DNA from: Spirochaetales bacterium
GTDB lineage: Bacteria > Spirochaetota > Spirochaetia > DSM-2461
Direction: 5' to 3'
DNA length: 64,000 nucleotides
NCBI GenBank assembly: GCA_016936555.1
Contig: JAFGXR010000021.1
Location: 1-64,000, forward strand
Shown: positions 34,705-44,552 of the stretch, piece by piece
How positions within the stretch are numbered: position 1 is the stretch's first letter
Layout: every line of letters starts with the position of its first letter
Notes under the pieces: model-generated
Databases searched by the model: none
The model's input: the letters and a program-made list of their open reading frames with translations, nothing else
Told to the model about the DNA's origin: nothing
Program-made: the position numbers and the translations under genes

Positions 34705-36407
34705 AGCCGGTTCTCCTCTACGGCTTCGATATAAGGCAGTAAAAGGGTAAAGGATGTACCGCTTCTGGATTTCCCGTCCGTTCTGACGTAAGGACTTTCC
34801 ACGTTTACAGATCCTCCCAGCAGTTTCACCTTCCGGCTGACCAGATACAGTCCCAGACCGCTTCCCTTGATCTGCTCCCGGAAACTTCTATCTCCTCTGA
34901 AAAAAGGTTCGAAAAGATGTTTCTGTTCCTTTCTGGATATGCCGTATCCATCATCATCGACTGAAAAAATAAGGGTCGCAGGCATTTTCAGATGTGCTGA
35001 AAGACGTATTTCTCCGGTCTCATCTTTCGAATAGCCGTGGCGGAAACTGTTGGTTATCAAATTCGTCAGCGCAAGGACCAGAGTTTCCCTGTCCGTCATG
35101 GAACAGGTCGGTAGTGAGCCGAAATCAACCGACATTTTTATTCTGCCATCCCTGTGGAGCGAGGAGAAGAAGAGTTCCAGTTCCTCTTTTATAAGCTGAA
35201 AATCAACTTTTTGCAGAATCGGTGCTTGTTCAGCTTTCCCTTCAAGCCTGGAGAAAAGAAGAATTCCCTCTATCATGGAGGAGAGCCGGGCCGACTGCTC
35301 CTTAATTAAGTCGCCGTAAGGAATGAGTTTTTCACTGCTGAGGATTCCGCTCTGAATATTGTCGGCGGCGGAATGAATCACCGTTAAAGGTGTACGCAAT
35401 TCATGGCTAATAGTCGCGACAAATTCCTTCTCTTTTCTGCGGAGTCTGGTCAGTCTGTTCTTCTGAAAGAGAATCAGGCTATAGGCTCCGCCGATTCCCA
35501 GAAGGAGCAGAAGCCCTGTAAGCCATTGAACAGCTATGGAAAGCTCGCGTTCGAAAAAAAGCGATTCACCCGATGTCGACTGCAAAGCCAGAAAGATTGC
35601 GCCGGGAATTTCTTCAGATGGCGGCTTCTGATCCGGATCCCTTGAAACTCTGTATATGGGGAGACGCAGAAAAGGGATGTTCATATAATATACCTGTTCG
35701 TTACCGCCAATATAACTTATCAGTGTTTTTACAGGGGAAAACCGGTAGTTGTGGTTTTCGAGAAGGACCATATCCGGTTCAAGTTTCGAGATGAGATTAA
35801 TCGAATAATTATCAAGATTTTTATTTACAACCGGAAAGAGTTCTCTTTCAATAAAAAGTCTCAGATCGAAATGAATGAGAGATACGTAGTTTCCTCCGGG
35901 ATATCGTCTTAACAGATACACCATTCCCGGAGTTTCAGGATCGGTGATCGTGGATATTTCGTGGAAATCCGGTTCTCCATGGTCGGAACCTGTGAGTAAT
36001 CGGTCAAAGATTTCTCTGTTTCCCTCTTTCCAGAAGCCCCTTTCATAACTGAAAAAAGCTGCACCGTCCTTAAGGTTGCAATAAGCCAGAAACAGGATGA
36101 ATTTTCCTGTGTATTCCATTTCAAATTGGCTGTCCATATACTCGAGTCCCGATCTGATGTCATCTCCCGAAGGAATATCTTTTCCTCCCGGACGGAGATT
36201 GAATAAGTCAATACGGCTTATTTCCTGAGCAAGAGATCCGAATATGCGGAACTCATAGGACTTGGCCAGATCGTTAATCGTCTTCTCTCCCGAATTGACC
36301 GCCCATTTATATTGAAGGATCGACAGCACGGCTATGGCTGAAAAGACAGCGGCTGTGGTCAGCCTCATAATCGCCATTCCTCTTCTCTCTTTTCTGTTCA
36401 TGCCCAT
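34701..36407 (-). CDS. Sensor histidine kinase
   Basis: A 568-residue membrane kinase. TM1 at about 15-33, an extracytoplasmic sensor of about 260 residues, TM2 at about 294-314, no clear HAMP, then HisKA with FVATISHELRTPL (phospho-acceptor H335) and an HATPase domain with NLITNSFRHG, VDDDGYGIS and GSGLGLYLV. It pairs with the response regulator gene that follows. Start choice is uncertain: ATG 36407 directly follows a TATACT -10-like box, so ATG 36401 or a later one may be used. The signal is unknown; the link to the efflux operon suggests envelope stress or a toxic compound. Confidence 0.9.
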   Translation of the reverse strand: MGMNRKERRGMAIMRLTTAAVFSAIAVLSILQYKWAVNSGEKTINDLAKSYEFRIFGSLAQEISRIDLFNLRPGGKDIPSGDDIRSGLEYMDSQFEMEYTGKFILFLAYCNLKDGAAFFSYERGFWKEGNREIFDRLLTGSDHGEPDFHEISTITDPETPGMVYLLRRYPGGNYVSLIHFDLRLFIERELFPVVNKNLDNYSINLISKLEPDMVLLENHNYRFSPVKTLISYIGGNEQVYYMNIPFLRLPIYRVSRDPDQKPPSEEIPGAIFLALQSTSGESLFFERELSIAVQWLTGLLLLLGIGGAYSLILFQKNRLTRLRRKEKEFVATISHELRTPLTVIHSAADNIQSGILSSEKLIPYGDLIKEQSARLSSMIEGILLFSRLEGKAEQAPILQKVDFQLIKEELELFFSSLHRDGRIKMSVDFGSLPTCSMTDRETLVLALTNLITNSFRHGYSKDETGEIRLSAHLKMPATLIFSVDDDGYGISRKEQKHLFEPFFRGDRSFREQIKGSGLGLYLVSRKVKLLGGSVNVESPYVRTDGKSRSGTSFTLLLPYIEAVEENRL

Positions 36408-36463
36408 AGTATATAACAGCGGCTGGACGCAGGCGAGGATGAAATAGGCTCCGGACAGTCACT

Positions 36464-36526
36464 TTTACATAGTTTACATTCCTTTTACATTGAGTTAACC
36501 ACGATATTTTTCTCCCGATATATATT
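36464..36526 (+). promoter_or_regulatory. Response-regulator box (three TTTACAT repeats) and efflux operon promoter
   Basis: TTTACAT occurs at 36464-36470, 36473-36479 and 36484-36490, starts 9 and 11 bases apart, about one helical turn. A -10-like TATATA/TATATT lies at 36519-36526, and no good -35 box is seen where expected (about 36496). This is the layout of a promoter activated by an OmpR/PhoB-type regulator bound next to the -35 region. AAGGAGG and the adaptor start follow. The divergent two-component genes may be autoregulated from the same site. Confidence 0.65.
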
Positions 36527-36547
36527 CAGGTCATAAGGAGGCAGAAC

Positions 36548-37840
36548 ATGGCCGAACTGAGAAAAATCATACAGGTTGAGGAATCATCACCACTCATATC
36601 GAGAAGTAAAAAGAAAAAAGCATATATATCCGGAGCCGTAGTTGCCGCAATCTTCGCTGCCGTTGTCATCGTGATATTTCTGAATACATCGGGAGATATT
36701 AGAACTGTGGGAGACTATACCGTAGCCAAAGTCATATCAGGATCATTCACAACATCCACAGAGGCCAGCGGGACGGTCGTGCTTCCGACCCAGGTTTCCA
36801 TTGTAAATATGGAAACAGGTTATGCCAGGGAAATCTATGTAAAAGAAGGTGATTCAATTACCGAATCAACAATCCTGGCCGTTCTCGATGTGCCTGACCT
36901 GGAAGAGCAGAGAGACGACCTGTTGGACGAACTTGAAACTCAGAAAATCGCCCTTGAAGAAATCAGACTTTCCCATGAGTACTCGATCCGGGAACTGGAT
37001 ATAAGCCTGAAGAGAAATGAAGCCGATATTGGCGAAGCCGAGGAAACTGAAGCGACTGAAAAAGAGCTGATGGAGCTGAAAAGTTCCAGAGCCAGTGATT
37101 ACGAGGCGGCTGTCGATGCCCTCCAGAGCCTCCGGGAACAGAGAGAGGATCTCCTGTTAAGCAGGGAAAAGGCTGTGAGAAGCGGTGTACTGAGTCTGAA
37201 AAAGCAGGAAGCTCAGATCTCTTCGCTGGAAGTTTCCCTGAAAAGGGTTCAGGCGGATATTGAAGATGCGAGAATAACCAGCCCCATTTCCGGCGACATT
37301 CTCAGTCTCGAAGACAATCTCATGGTTCCCGGAAGCCTCATTGAACAGAATACCGCGCTTTTCACAGTAGCCGATACGACCGATGTCTATATCGATCTGG
37401 AAGTATATGAACAGTACACTTCCTATCTCGAAGAAGGGGGAACCGTTGAGCTGGTTATCAGCAACAACGTTATAGAAGGTGAAATTTCCCAGATCGGCCG
37501 GGTGGCCTCCATGTCCTCCGATGGTCTGGCGGCTACTGTTACGGTTCGAGTGAAACCTGTAGGTGTCAGCAATCTGACTCCCGGTGCATCGGCGGTAGCG
37601 GAAATCCCGCTGGGCACGACGGAAGACGCTCTTCTGCTTCCCAGAGGATCCTATCTTACTACGGGAGGACAGAAATATGTCTATAAAATCGACGGCGTCA
37701 GAGCCTATAAAACACAGGTTGTTTTCGGTGAAATCCAGGGGAGTCAGGTGGAAGTTCTGAGCGGACTGGAAGCGGGAGATACAGTCATTATCAGTTCCTA
37801 TCAGGACTTTATAGATCAGGATGTCGTGGAAATTAAATAA
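36548..37840 (+). CDS. Efflux periplasmic adaptor subunit (HlyD/MacA family)
   Basis: A 430-residue membrane fusion protein. A cytoplasmic N-terminus precedes one membrane helix (about 28-48). A lipoyl/barrel-sandwich half (VSIVNMETGYAREIYVKEGDSI) is followed by a long coiled-coil hairpin (about 115-240, rich in Glu, Lys and Leu). The second lipoyl half (ARITSPISGDILSLEDNLMVPGSLI) and beta-barrel complete the protein. It would bridge the inner-membrane ABC permeases and the TolC-like protein encoded downstream. AAGGAGG lies eight bases before the ATG. It is first gene of a five-gene operon. Confidence 0.9.
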   Translation: MAELRKIIQVEESSPLISRSKKKKAYISGAVVAAIFAAVVIVIFLNTSGDIRTVGDYTVAKVISGSFTTSTEASGTVVLPTQVSIVNMETGYAREIYVKEGDSITESTILAVLDVPDLEEQRDDLLDELETQKIALEEIRLSHEYSIRELDISLKRNEADIGEAEETEATEKELMELKSSRASDYEAAVDALQSLREQREDLLLSREKAVRSGVLSLKKQEAQISSLEVSLKRVQADIEDARITSPISGDILSLEDNLMVPGSLIEQNTALFTVADTTDVYIDLEVYEQYTSYLEEGGTVELVISNNVIEGEISQIGRVASMSSDGLAATVTVRVKPVGVSNLTPGASAVAEIPLGTTEDALLLPRGSYLTTGGQKYVYKIDGVRAYKTQVVFGEIQGSQVEVLSGLEAGDTVIISSYQDFIDQDVVEIK

Positions 37841-37846
37841 GATATT

Positions 37847-37875
37847 CCGGAGGATGCGATAGCATCAGGATCCGG
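37847..37875 (+). other. Nested hairpin between adaptor and ATPase genes
   Basis: An inner stem GATGC / GCATC with a 4-base loop lies inside an outer pairing CCGGA / TCCGG. No T-run follows, so it does not look like a terminator. It may be an mRNA stability or processing element within the efflux operon, 22 bases ahead of the ATPase start. Confidence 0.45.
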
Positions 37876-37897
37876 GCATAGCTGAAGGAGAAATAAA

Positions 37898-38584
37898 ATG
37901 ATCGAATTGAAAGATATCAGTAAATTGTACGATCTGGGTGAAGTGAAAGTCAACGCCTTAAAGGATGTGAATCTGAAGATAAACAGAGGAGAGTACGTTG
38001 CCATCATGGGGCCTTCGGGTTCGGGCAAATCAACACTTATGCATATTCTGGGAATACTGGACACCGCCTCAGATGGGAAATATTTTCTCGAGGATTATGA
38101 TATTACAGCCCTGCCTGACAAAGAGCAGGCGCGAATCAGAAACAAACACTTCGGGTTTATCTTCCAGAGTTTCAACCTCTTTCCCGAATTGAGCGCTCTG
38201 GAAAATGTCATGCTTCCCATGTCCTATGCGGGCATCGGCTATAAAAACAGAAGGTCCCGGGCGCAGGAGCTTCTTGAGGAAGTTGGACTGAGCCACAGGA
38301 TGTACCACCTTCCCACTATGATGAGCGGGGGCGAGCAGCAGCGCGTCGCCATTGCCAGGTCGCTTTCCAACGATCCGGATCTGATTCTCGCCGATGAGCC
38401 TACGGGAAATCTCCCTTCCGACAAGGGAGAGGAGATTATGGTCATGCTGGAAAAGCTCAACGGCAAGGGCGTCACCGTTGTCATGGTAACTCACAATCCC
38501 GAACAGGGAGACCGGGCACGAAGAAAAATCTCAATCAAAGACGGCTCGCTGTTCAGCGACGAACTCATTGCACAGGGGATCTGA
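37898..38584 (+). CDS. MacB/LolD-type ABC transporter ATP-binding protein
   Basis: A 228-residue ATPase of the MacB/LolD/FtsE group. [21 protein letters not shown] (Walker A with the typical LGxLD), [20 protein letters not shown] (Q-loop), [15 protein letters not shown] (signature), [16 protein letters not shown] (Walker B) and VTHNPE (switch) are all intact. It drives a mechanotransmission-type exporter with the two FtsX-like permeases that follow, rather than substrate passage through the membrane domain. GAAGGAGAAATAAA precedes the ATG. Confidence 0.93.
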   Translation: MIELKDISKLYDLGEVKVNALKDVNLKINRGEYVAIMGPSGSGKSTLMHILGILDTASDGKYFLEDYDITALPDKEQARIRNKHFGFIFQSFNLFPELSALENVMLPMSYAGIGYKNRRSRAQELLEEVGLSHRMYHLPTMMSGGEQQRVAIARSLSNDPDLILADEPTGNLPSDKGEEIMVMLEKLNGKGVTVVMVTHNPEQGDRARRKISIKDGSLFSDELIAQGI

Positions 38585-38585
38585 T

Positions 38586-39971
38586 ATGAAAAACGAACCA
38601 ATGCTTATCGTACAGAGGCGCTTTACCGGAAGAATCCTCGAATCGGGGCTTCTGATTCTGGCTGTCGCGCTGGGCGTGGGGGCCGCGGCTTCGGGTCTTT
38701 CCCTGCTGCTCCATACGAACAGTTACAGCCGGAAGATGCTCGAATCGCCGGAATACAGAGAGCTGATAGTTTCGACTCAGGACAACGCCTCCGACATGGA
38801 AACGCCCCTCATCGAAACGGTTAAGGGTGATGATGTCATTCTGACATACGAAGATCTCGAAGCGGCTGAACTGGTTCCCCAGGTTTCCTACGCCTATTTA
38901 TCGGGAAAGAGCCGTATGCGATTTATGAACGAACAGTTTCTGGCGGAAATGCAGCAGATGGAAGCCAGCAGGCCGGAAGCCGGAGCCGGAGAAAATTCTC
39001 CCGAAGGCCAGGACGCTCTCCAGCCGCCCGATGGAGGAGATTTCCGGGAAAATATGACGTCAATGATGGAGGAAGCCGCTTCGGACAGCTCAATCATCAT
39101 TCCGGAAATTGAGGAGCTCTACGGATACGAAGTGACACCCCAGTTTTTCAGCGCCTGGAATCTGGAAGCACAGTTTGGAAGTCTTTTTACCCAGAGCGAT
39201 ATGAACGGAACATCAGATTATGTCGTGCTTGGAATTGACGCCGCCCGGATGATCAATCTGAATGATGAACCGCTGGAAAATCTGATAGGGAAGAAAATCC
39301 TCTCCATGCGGGATTATTACATTATCGCCGGCATTCTCGAGGAAACGGGCACAGCTTATGATGAATCCTATTTCTCTCTGGACAAGCAGGCCGGATTTGC
39401 AGGTGCCATGGACAGATTCCGTCCGGGCGGAAATAAACAGCTCAGGTTCACCGTTGCCGATCCGGAAGATCTCGATGCCGCGGCGGAGCTTCTTTCCTCC
39501 TGGTTCGCTTCCGAATACGGAGAAGGGCAGACGGTAATTTCCAATCCCAGGGAAGAAGCGGAAAAGCTTATGAACAGAAACAGGGGTATTAGTTATCTGA
39601 TTCTCTTCCTGAGTACGGCCGGACTATTTATCGCGTCGGTCAATATTTCAAACATTCTGATGAGCCGGACACTCCGGATGAAAAAACATGTGGGAATTCT
39701 GAAAGCTCTGGGAGCTTCCAATGTGAGCATTCTCAAGCTTTTCTCAGCAGAAGCCGCGGCTATTACAGCGATAGGGGCGATTCTGGGAACAATTATCGCC
39801 TTTCCCCTGGCCGGAGCCATGGAAACAGCCATGGGACTTGAAAAGGGAAGCTGGATTTTAATTTTTGCCGGTGTTCTGCTTTCATCGATTCTCACATTCG
39901 CCTTTTCGGTTATACCCTCATTTCAGAACTCCGGTTTCGAAGCGGCGGAAGCTATGAGACAGGCCGGATGA
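38586..39971 (+). CDS. FtsX-type ABC permease 1
   Basis: A 461-residue permease of the MacB/FtsX family. One N-terminal helix (about 15-38) is followed by a periplasmic domain of roughly 290 residues, then three C-terminal helices (about 340-360, 390-415, 425-450). The conserved cytoplasmic loop LRMKKHVGILKALGASN is present. The periplasmic part contains a low-complexity, Glu/Gly/Pro-rich stretch (EAGAGENSPEGQDALQPPDGG). The ATG at 38586 lies one base after the ATPase stop; CAGGGG serves as its ribosome-binding site. It probably forms a heterodimer with the next gene product. Confidence 0.88.
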   Translation: MKNEPMLIVQRRFTGRILESGLLILAVALGVGAAASGLSLLLHTNSYSRKMLESPEYRELIVSTQDNASDMETPLIETVKGDDVILTYEDLEAAELVPQVSYAYLSGKSRMRFMNEQFLAEMQQMEASRPEAGAGENSPEGQDALQPPDGGDFRENMTSMMEEAASDSSIIIPEIEELYGYEVTPQFFSAWNLEAQFGSLFTQSDMNGTSDYVVLGIDAARMINLNDEPLENLIGKKILSMRDYYIIAGILEETGTAYDESYFSLDKQAGFAGAMDRFRPGGNKQLRFTVADPEDLDAAAELLSSWFASEYGEGQTVISNPREEAEKLMNRNRGISYLILFLSTAGLFIASVNISNILMSRTLRMKKHVGILKALGASNVSILKLFSAEAAAITAIGAILGTIIAFPLAGAMETAMGLEKGSWILIFAGVLLSSILTFAFSVIPSFQNSGFEAAEAMRQAG

Positions 39972-39984
39972 GCAGGAGAGCACA

Positions 39985-41295
39985 ATGAAAAAATTTTTGA
40001 CAATGTTAATTAGACACTGGGTAAAAAGCCCGGTAAAAATACTGATGACGATTTCAGCCGTTGCATTGGGAACAGGTATTCTGATAATTTCATTCAGCGC
40101 CGGTTCGGTGCTTGAAAGCGAAGTCCTTGCCAAAATGAACGACAGCGGCGTTATCCTCTACGGAGCCAATGGAGAATGGGCTTCCGACGGATCTCTGGAA
40201 CAGGAGAGACCGGGGCAGTTCGATCAGAATGTCTTCGGATCTCTGGTGACTGAAGGCGCGACGATAAGCGATGCGGCCATTGTAATGGGTGTGCCGGTCA
40301 ATGAAATAACAGCAGACGGAAAGACATGGCAACTCAGAAGCTCTGTCGGAACCGATCCTTCCTATTTTGATGTCTTCGGTCTTGAAATTATTGCCGGAGA
40401 AGCCATGACAGAAGATGTATACAGTGCCGGTTTCAAGAGGGTCTGGATCAGCGAGTCAGCTGCCATTATGCTTTTCGGATCAGCCGATGATGCGGTCGGA
40501 AAGAAGATCGCCCCTCCTGGAATGAGTTTCATGAGAGGACCGGGGGGAAACAATTCCCGTGATCTGATTACGCAGTACACAGTTTCCGGAGTCTTCGCAG
40601 ACCCTACCGAAGTGGCCAGGCGGTCATACGGGATCGCAGATGTGATTTTCCCCGTAACGGCCATGATGCCCAATTCGGATTTCGCCTCAAGGATGCTCGA
40701 CTTTATGTCCGGACAGTTTGTCGTTAAAAGCTCATCGACCTCTGTGGAAAAAGTTCAGGCGGAGATCGCAGCCGTTATCGAAAACAATTACGGTTATGAC
40801 GTCAGTCTCGTCTCCTGGGAGGGGAGTCTTAATGGAGAGTCGACCTACATGGAAGAACTCCGCCAGGCCGTATCAATTTTTACGGTTTCGGTAAATATTC
40901 TGGGCATAGTTCTGCTTCTTACCAGTTCTCTCGGGATTTTCAGCATAATGGTTGTCGAATCTCTGGGAAGACGAAGGGAAATCGCCCTGGAAAGGTCTCT
41001 CGGCGCATCCCAGATCCGGGTTATAAGAGAGTTCTGGTCCTGGTCCATGATGCTCAGCCTTCTTGGTGCCATAATCGGTGTTCTTCTGGCTCTGCTTATA
41101 GGTAAACCGGTTCTGGGAACGCTTTCTCCGCTCCTCGGGGAACTTTCATCGGATTTCGGTTCTGCTGCCGGTATAAAAATCCTTCCTGTATTCGGAGGTT
41201 TTTCACTGGCTATCGGCTGCGGCGGACTTCTCGGTCTTCTTCCCGCATTTTCTGCCGTAAAAGGCAATATCGCCGAAACCTTAAGAGAGGTCTGA
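39985..41295 (+). CDS. FtsX-type ABC permease 2
   Basis: A 436-residue MacB/FtsX-type permease. An N-terminal helix (about 18-37), a MacB-like periplasmic domain (about 40-285), and three C-terminal helices (about 298-322, 345-370, 395-420) are visible. The conserved loop LGRRREIALERSLGASQIRVIREF is present. It partners the first permease and the ATPase. AGCAGGAGAGCACA precedes the ATG. The TolC-like gene starts one base after its stop, which supports one functional export unit. Confidence 0.88.
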   Translation: MKKFLTMLIRHWVKSPVKILMTISAVALGTGILIISFSAGSVLESEVLAKMNDSGVILYGANGEWASDGSLEQERPGQFDQNVFGSLVTEGATISDAAIVMGVPVNEITADGKTWQLRSSVGTDPSYFDVFGLEIIAGEAMTEDVYSAGFKRVWISESAAIMLFGSADDAVGKKIAPPGMSFMRGPGGNNSRDLITQYTVSGVFADPTEVARRSYGIADVIFPVTAMMPNSDFASRMLDFMSGQFVVKSSSTSVEKVQAEIAAVIENNYGYDVSLVSWEGSLNGESTYMEELRQAVSIFTVSVNILGIVLLLTSSLGIFSIMVVESLGRRREIALERSLGASQIRVIREFWSWSMMLSLLGAIIGVLLALLIGKPVLGTLSPLLGELSSDFGSAAGIKILPVFGGFSLAIGCGGLLGLLPAFSAVKGNIAETLREV

Positions 41296-41296
41296 T

Positions 41297-42595
41297 ATGA
41301 GTAGGGTAAAAAAGATGATTCTGATCAGTCTTGCCGGTTTCTTTATCCAGACGATGGGAGCCCAGACTGTCCTTTCCTCTCTCGACGAAATTGCCGCTTA
41401 CGGTGCAGAGAACAGTCTCGATTTTAAAAACGACCAGGTTTCCCTTCTGAAAGCGGAGAATAACAGGCAGAGTATCCTTTTGCTGAAAGATACATCTGTA
41501 AGCGCTACCGGTTCCTATGGGAATTCTGCTCAGCCAGATAACAGTGATGATAGCCTTTGGGGAGTCGATGTGAAAATAGACATTCCCGTCATCGAACAGA
41601 TAGGCCTTTCAGGGAGTATCAATGAGAATGGAGAGGGAAGCGCGTCCATAGTTCTGAAACCACTTTCTCATTCGGACAGCCGCGAACAGTCTATGCTTTC
41701 ATATCAAAGCGCCCTGATAACCGCCGAAGCGGCGAGGATGGAAGCAGAAAGCAATGCTGTCGATGCCGCGCTGAGCTGGATGGCCGCTTCGAGAGAATAT
41801 GATACGCAGGAGAAGCAGACCCAGCTTACTCAAGCCGCCTGTCGGGATGATAAGGTCAGATTCGATCTGGGAGAAATCACCTTTGATGAACTTCAGGATT
41901 CGCTCGTCAGCTGGTCCGAGGCGCGAGTGGCCTTTACGGAGAAGGAAAAGCTGTTCCGGACGGCTGAAAGCACACTCTATTCAGCTCTCGGAGGCTCAAA
42001 GGAGAGTGTTTCTCTTCAGCTTCTGACCATTGATACTCTTGAAGCCGAAGTCGACCGGATTGCGAACGAACTGAACCGTGCCGCCGGGGAATACCTGAAG
42101 AGCACTCAGCTGAAACTTGCTGTTCTGAATAAAAGCAGTGCCGATGCGGCTTTAAAAAATACCTGGATCTATGAGCCGGAGCTGACAGCAAGCGCATCCC
42201 TCAACTTCGACGAATCGGGGTATAAAGGGTTCAGCGCATCGCTAACATTTTCAATATCACCCGATGATATACAGGTTGCTGAAAAAGAAATCAGCCGGGA
42301 AGAATATCAAATTGCGTCTCTGAAAGAAATTCAGAGCCGGTATGAAGCGGAGCTGGAGTTCGATCAGATAATAGATGCTACGGAGAGTGCTGGATTGAAC
42401 AGGGAAATTACATCTATCGGATATGAGCAGGCCAGGATTCTTCTTTCGGAAGCAGAGCTTCTTCTTAAAAGGGGTGATATTTCCGAACTTGACTATGAAG
42501 AGAGCCGTCTTTCGCTCCAGGAGAGTGAAAATGCACTCTTCAGGGCGCTTGCCGAAGAGTATAAGGCCTGGATCAGTCTTAAAGCTTATCTATAA
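41297..42595 (+). CDS. TolC-family outer membrane efflux protein
   Basis: A 432-residue protein with a signal peptide (VKKMILISLAGFFIQTMGAQ). It has the internal two-fold helical pattern of TolC proteins: long amphipathic helices rich in Ala, Glu and Ser (ALITAEAARMEAESNAVDAALSW and later EISREEYQIASLKEIQSRYE), and ISELDYEESRLSLQESENALFRA near the end. It would form the outer-membrane and periplasmic exit duct for the exporter. It is last in the operon; a hairpin follows at 42599-42629. Sequence similarity is weak, as usual for TolC relatives, and context strengthens the call. Confidence 0.85.
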   Translation: MSRVKKMILISLAGFFIQTMGAQTVLSSLDEIAAYGAENSLDFKNDQVSLLKAENNRQSILLLKDTSVSATGSYGNSAQPDNSDDSLWGVDVKIDIPVIEQIGLSGSINENGEGSASIVLKPLSHSDSREQSMLSYQSALITAEAARMEAESNAVDAALSWMAASREYDTQEKQTQLTQAACRDDKVRFDLGEITFDELQDSLVSWSEARVAFTEKEKLFRTAESTLYSALGGSKESVSLQLLTIDTLEAEVDRIANELNRAAGEYLKSTQLKLAVLNKSSADAALKNTWIYEPELTASASLNFDESGYKGFSASLTFSISPDDIQVAEKEISREEYQIASLKEIQSRYEAELEFDQIIDATESAGLNREITSIGYEQARILLSEAELLLKRGDISELDYEESRLSLQESENALFRALAEEYKAWISLKAYL

Positions 42596-42598
42596 ATT

Positions 42599-42629
42599 AC
42601 CCGGGAGCCCCCGGGGCTCTCCTTCGGGT
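42599..42629 (+). terminator. Probable terminator of the efflux operon
   Basis: A GC-rich imperfect hairpin pairs ACCCG with CGGGT and GGAG with CTCC, with CCCC/GGGG near the tip. It begins right after the TolC-like stop. The best T-run (TCTTTTTTAA) is about 12 bases further on, so termination strength is uncertain. Confidence 0.55.
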
Positions 42630-42683
42630 CTTTCAGCAGATCTTTTTTAATGATATTATTGGAATTCAATAAAAGGATTGTCA

Positions 42684-44552
42684 ATGAAGATCAGAAGTAA
42701 ACTCCAGATACTAATCATCTCGCTCATTCTCGGCATGTTGGTGGCTTTTGTCGTCAATTATGCTTTTCAGCAACTTGTCAAAAAAACTGAGTATGAAAAA
42801 AGCTTACTCCTTGAACTGAAAGATATGGTTATGTTTGAGCACATAGAAATTTCAAATTTCCTATACGACGGCGTCATTGTAAAGAATCAGATGGAGGTTG
42901 TCAAAAAGACGGTTTCCGACAAAGAAGCCGTTCTCGAAGAGGTCGGAAATATCGAACTTCTCTCCCGGATGAGCGCCGATATCAGAAAAGCCATATCCCG
43001 GATAATCAGTTTGAACGACCTTCAGGTCACGTCCCAGAACCTGTTGATAGAAGCAGGCGAAACGCTTATGACAGATGTCGTGGAAGTTTTCGGATACGAC
43101 CCTAAATACTCTCTCGATGATGTCTATTCCGACCTGGCGCGGAGCCGGAGCGGATACAACAAACTCACAATCAGCACCTATAGGTTCCGTTCCCAGATAA
43201 TGGCACTGAAGAGCGCACTGGAAGGTTCTGAAACAACTATTCGCGAACAGTACGAAATCATTAATAAACAGATAAACTATTTCAGACAAATGGGCTCGGC
43301 CATAACGGCTGCCCTGATCGTTGTCATTATCATTCTCTCTTTTTTTATATCCACTCTTATCGCAGGACGAATTGCGAGATCGGTCCGGATTATCGGGAAA
43401 AGTCTTACGTTAATGGCATCGGGTGATCTGACAAATAAAATTATCGCTGTTTCAAAAGACGAAATAGGAGAGCTGAGTTCTGAAATGAACACCTTTCAGG
43501 CGGGTTTGAGAAATTCTCTGAATCAAATGAAAACCTATTCGGAAAGCAATCGGGATGTGAAGGAAGAACTGATCGCAACCGCTGCTGAAACATCTGCCGC
43601 CGCGGTTCAGATATCCGCCAATATAAACTCCATCAGCAATCAGATGACCTCCCTCGACAGCAATATTTCGAAATCCACGAGGGAAGCTCTGGAAATATCG
43701 AGTTTTTCCAGGGAATTGAGTGATGACATCTCAGAACAGACTGTTATGGTGGAAGAATCGACCGCTTCGATTACAGAGATGATCGCATCGATCGAAAATG
43801 TATCCAGGTTGACAGAAAAAAACAGGGAGATTATCAAAGTCCTCGTCGATACCGCCGAAGACGGCGATAAAAAGCTGACTGAGACAACAGCTATTATCGA
43901 AGAGATTAATTCGTCGGTTAATGAAATCAACAGCATGGCATCTATCATTCAGAACATCTCGTCCCAGACGAATCTCCTCGCCATGAACGCTGCGATAGAA
44001 GCCGCTCATGCCGGAGATCAGGGGCGCGGTTTCGCCGTCGTTGCAGATGAGATCAGGAAGCTGGCAGAAGCTTCAGCGGGCAATACGAAGGAGATTACCA
44101 GGAATCTCAAAGAGATAATTTCGCGCATTGAAGGGGCTTCCCAGTCCGGACAGAGCACCAGAGAAGCATTTGCAAAAATCAACAATGAGATCAATAGCGT
44201 TTCCGAAGCTCTGCTTACGGTCTCGGCCAGCACGGCGGAACTCAATGCCGGCGGAACGCAGATACTCCAGGCCATGTCAGGTCTGAGCGGTATTTCCACC
44301 CGCGTAAAGGACAAGTCGGAGATTGTAAAAAGTTCTGCCGAATCAGTAACTTCACTTATGGGACAGGTTTCGGAGATCTCGGGGCTGGTGACAAGTGCGA
44401 TTACGGAAGTCAATGTCGGATTCAACGAAGTTTCGGAAGCCGTAACGGGACTGAAGGAAATTTCAGATAGAGTCGGAAGAGTTTCCGATGAAATCGGAGA
44501 GGAAATCAATCAATTTAAAACAGAAGATGAAAAAGATGGATCTCCTGATTAA
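42684..44552 (+). CDS. Methyl-accepting chemotaxis protein
   Basis: A 622-residue transmembrane chemoreceptor. TM1 (about 9-30), a helical periplasmic ligand domain of some 175 residues, TM2 (about 205-228), HAMP (about 229-281) and a long cytoplasmic signalling coiled coil. The conserved tip near 421-470 reads [20 protein letters not shown], then [20 protein letters not shown]. It controls CheA activity and flagellar motion; the ligand is unknown. ATG at 42684 follows AAGGA by seven bases. Its last 17 bases overlap the start of a deaminase gene, suggesting that the ligand or signal relates to that enzyme's substrate. Confidence 0.93.
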   Translation: MKIRSKLQILIISLILGMLVAFVVNYAFQQLVKKTEYEKSLLLELKDMVMFEHIEISNFLYDGVIVKNQMEVVKKTVSDKEAVLEEVGNIELLSRMSADIRKAISRIISLNDLQVTSQNLLIEAGETLMTDVVEVFGYDPKYSLDDVYSDLARSRSGYNKLTISTYRFRSQIMALKSALEGSETTIREQYEIINKQINYFRQMGSAITAALIVVIIILSFFISTLIAGRIARSVRIIGKSLTLMASGDLTNKIIAVSKDEIGELSSEMNTFQAGLRNSLNQMKTYSESNRDVKEELIATAAETSAAAVQISANINSISNQMTSLDSNISKSTREALEISSFSRELSDDISEQTVMVEESTASITEMIASIENVSRLTEKNREIIKVLVDTAEDGDKKLTETTAIIEEINSSVNEINSMASIIQNISSQTNLLAMNAAIEAAHAGDQGRGFAVVADEIRKLAEASAGNTKEITRNLKEIISRIEGASQSGQSTREAFAKINNEINSVSEALLTVSASTAELNAGGTQILQAMSGLSGISTRVKDKSEIVKSSAESVTSLMGQVSEISGLVTSAITEVNVGFNEVSEAVTGLKEISDRVGRVSDEIGEEINQFKTEDEKDGSPD

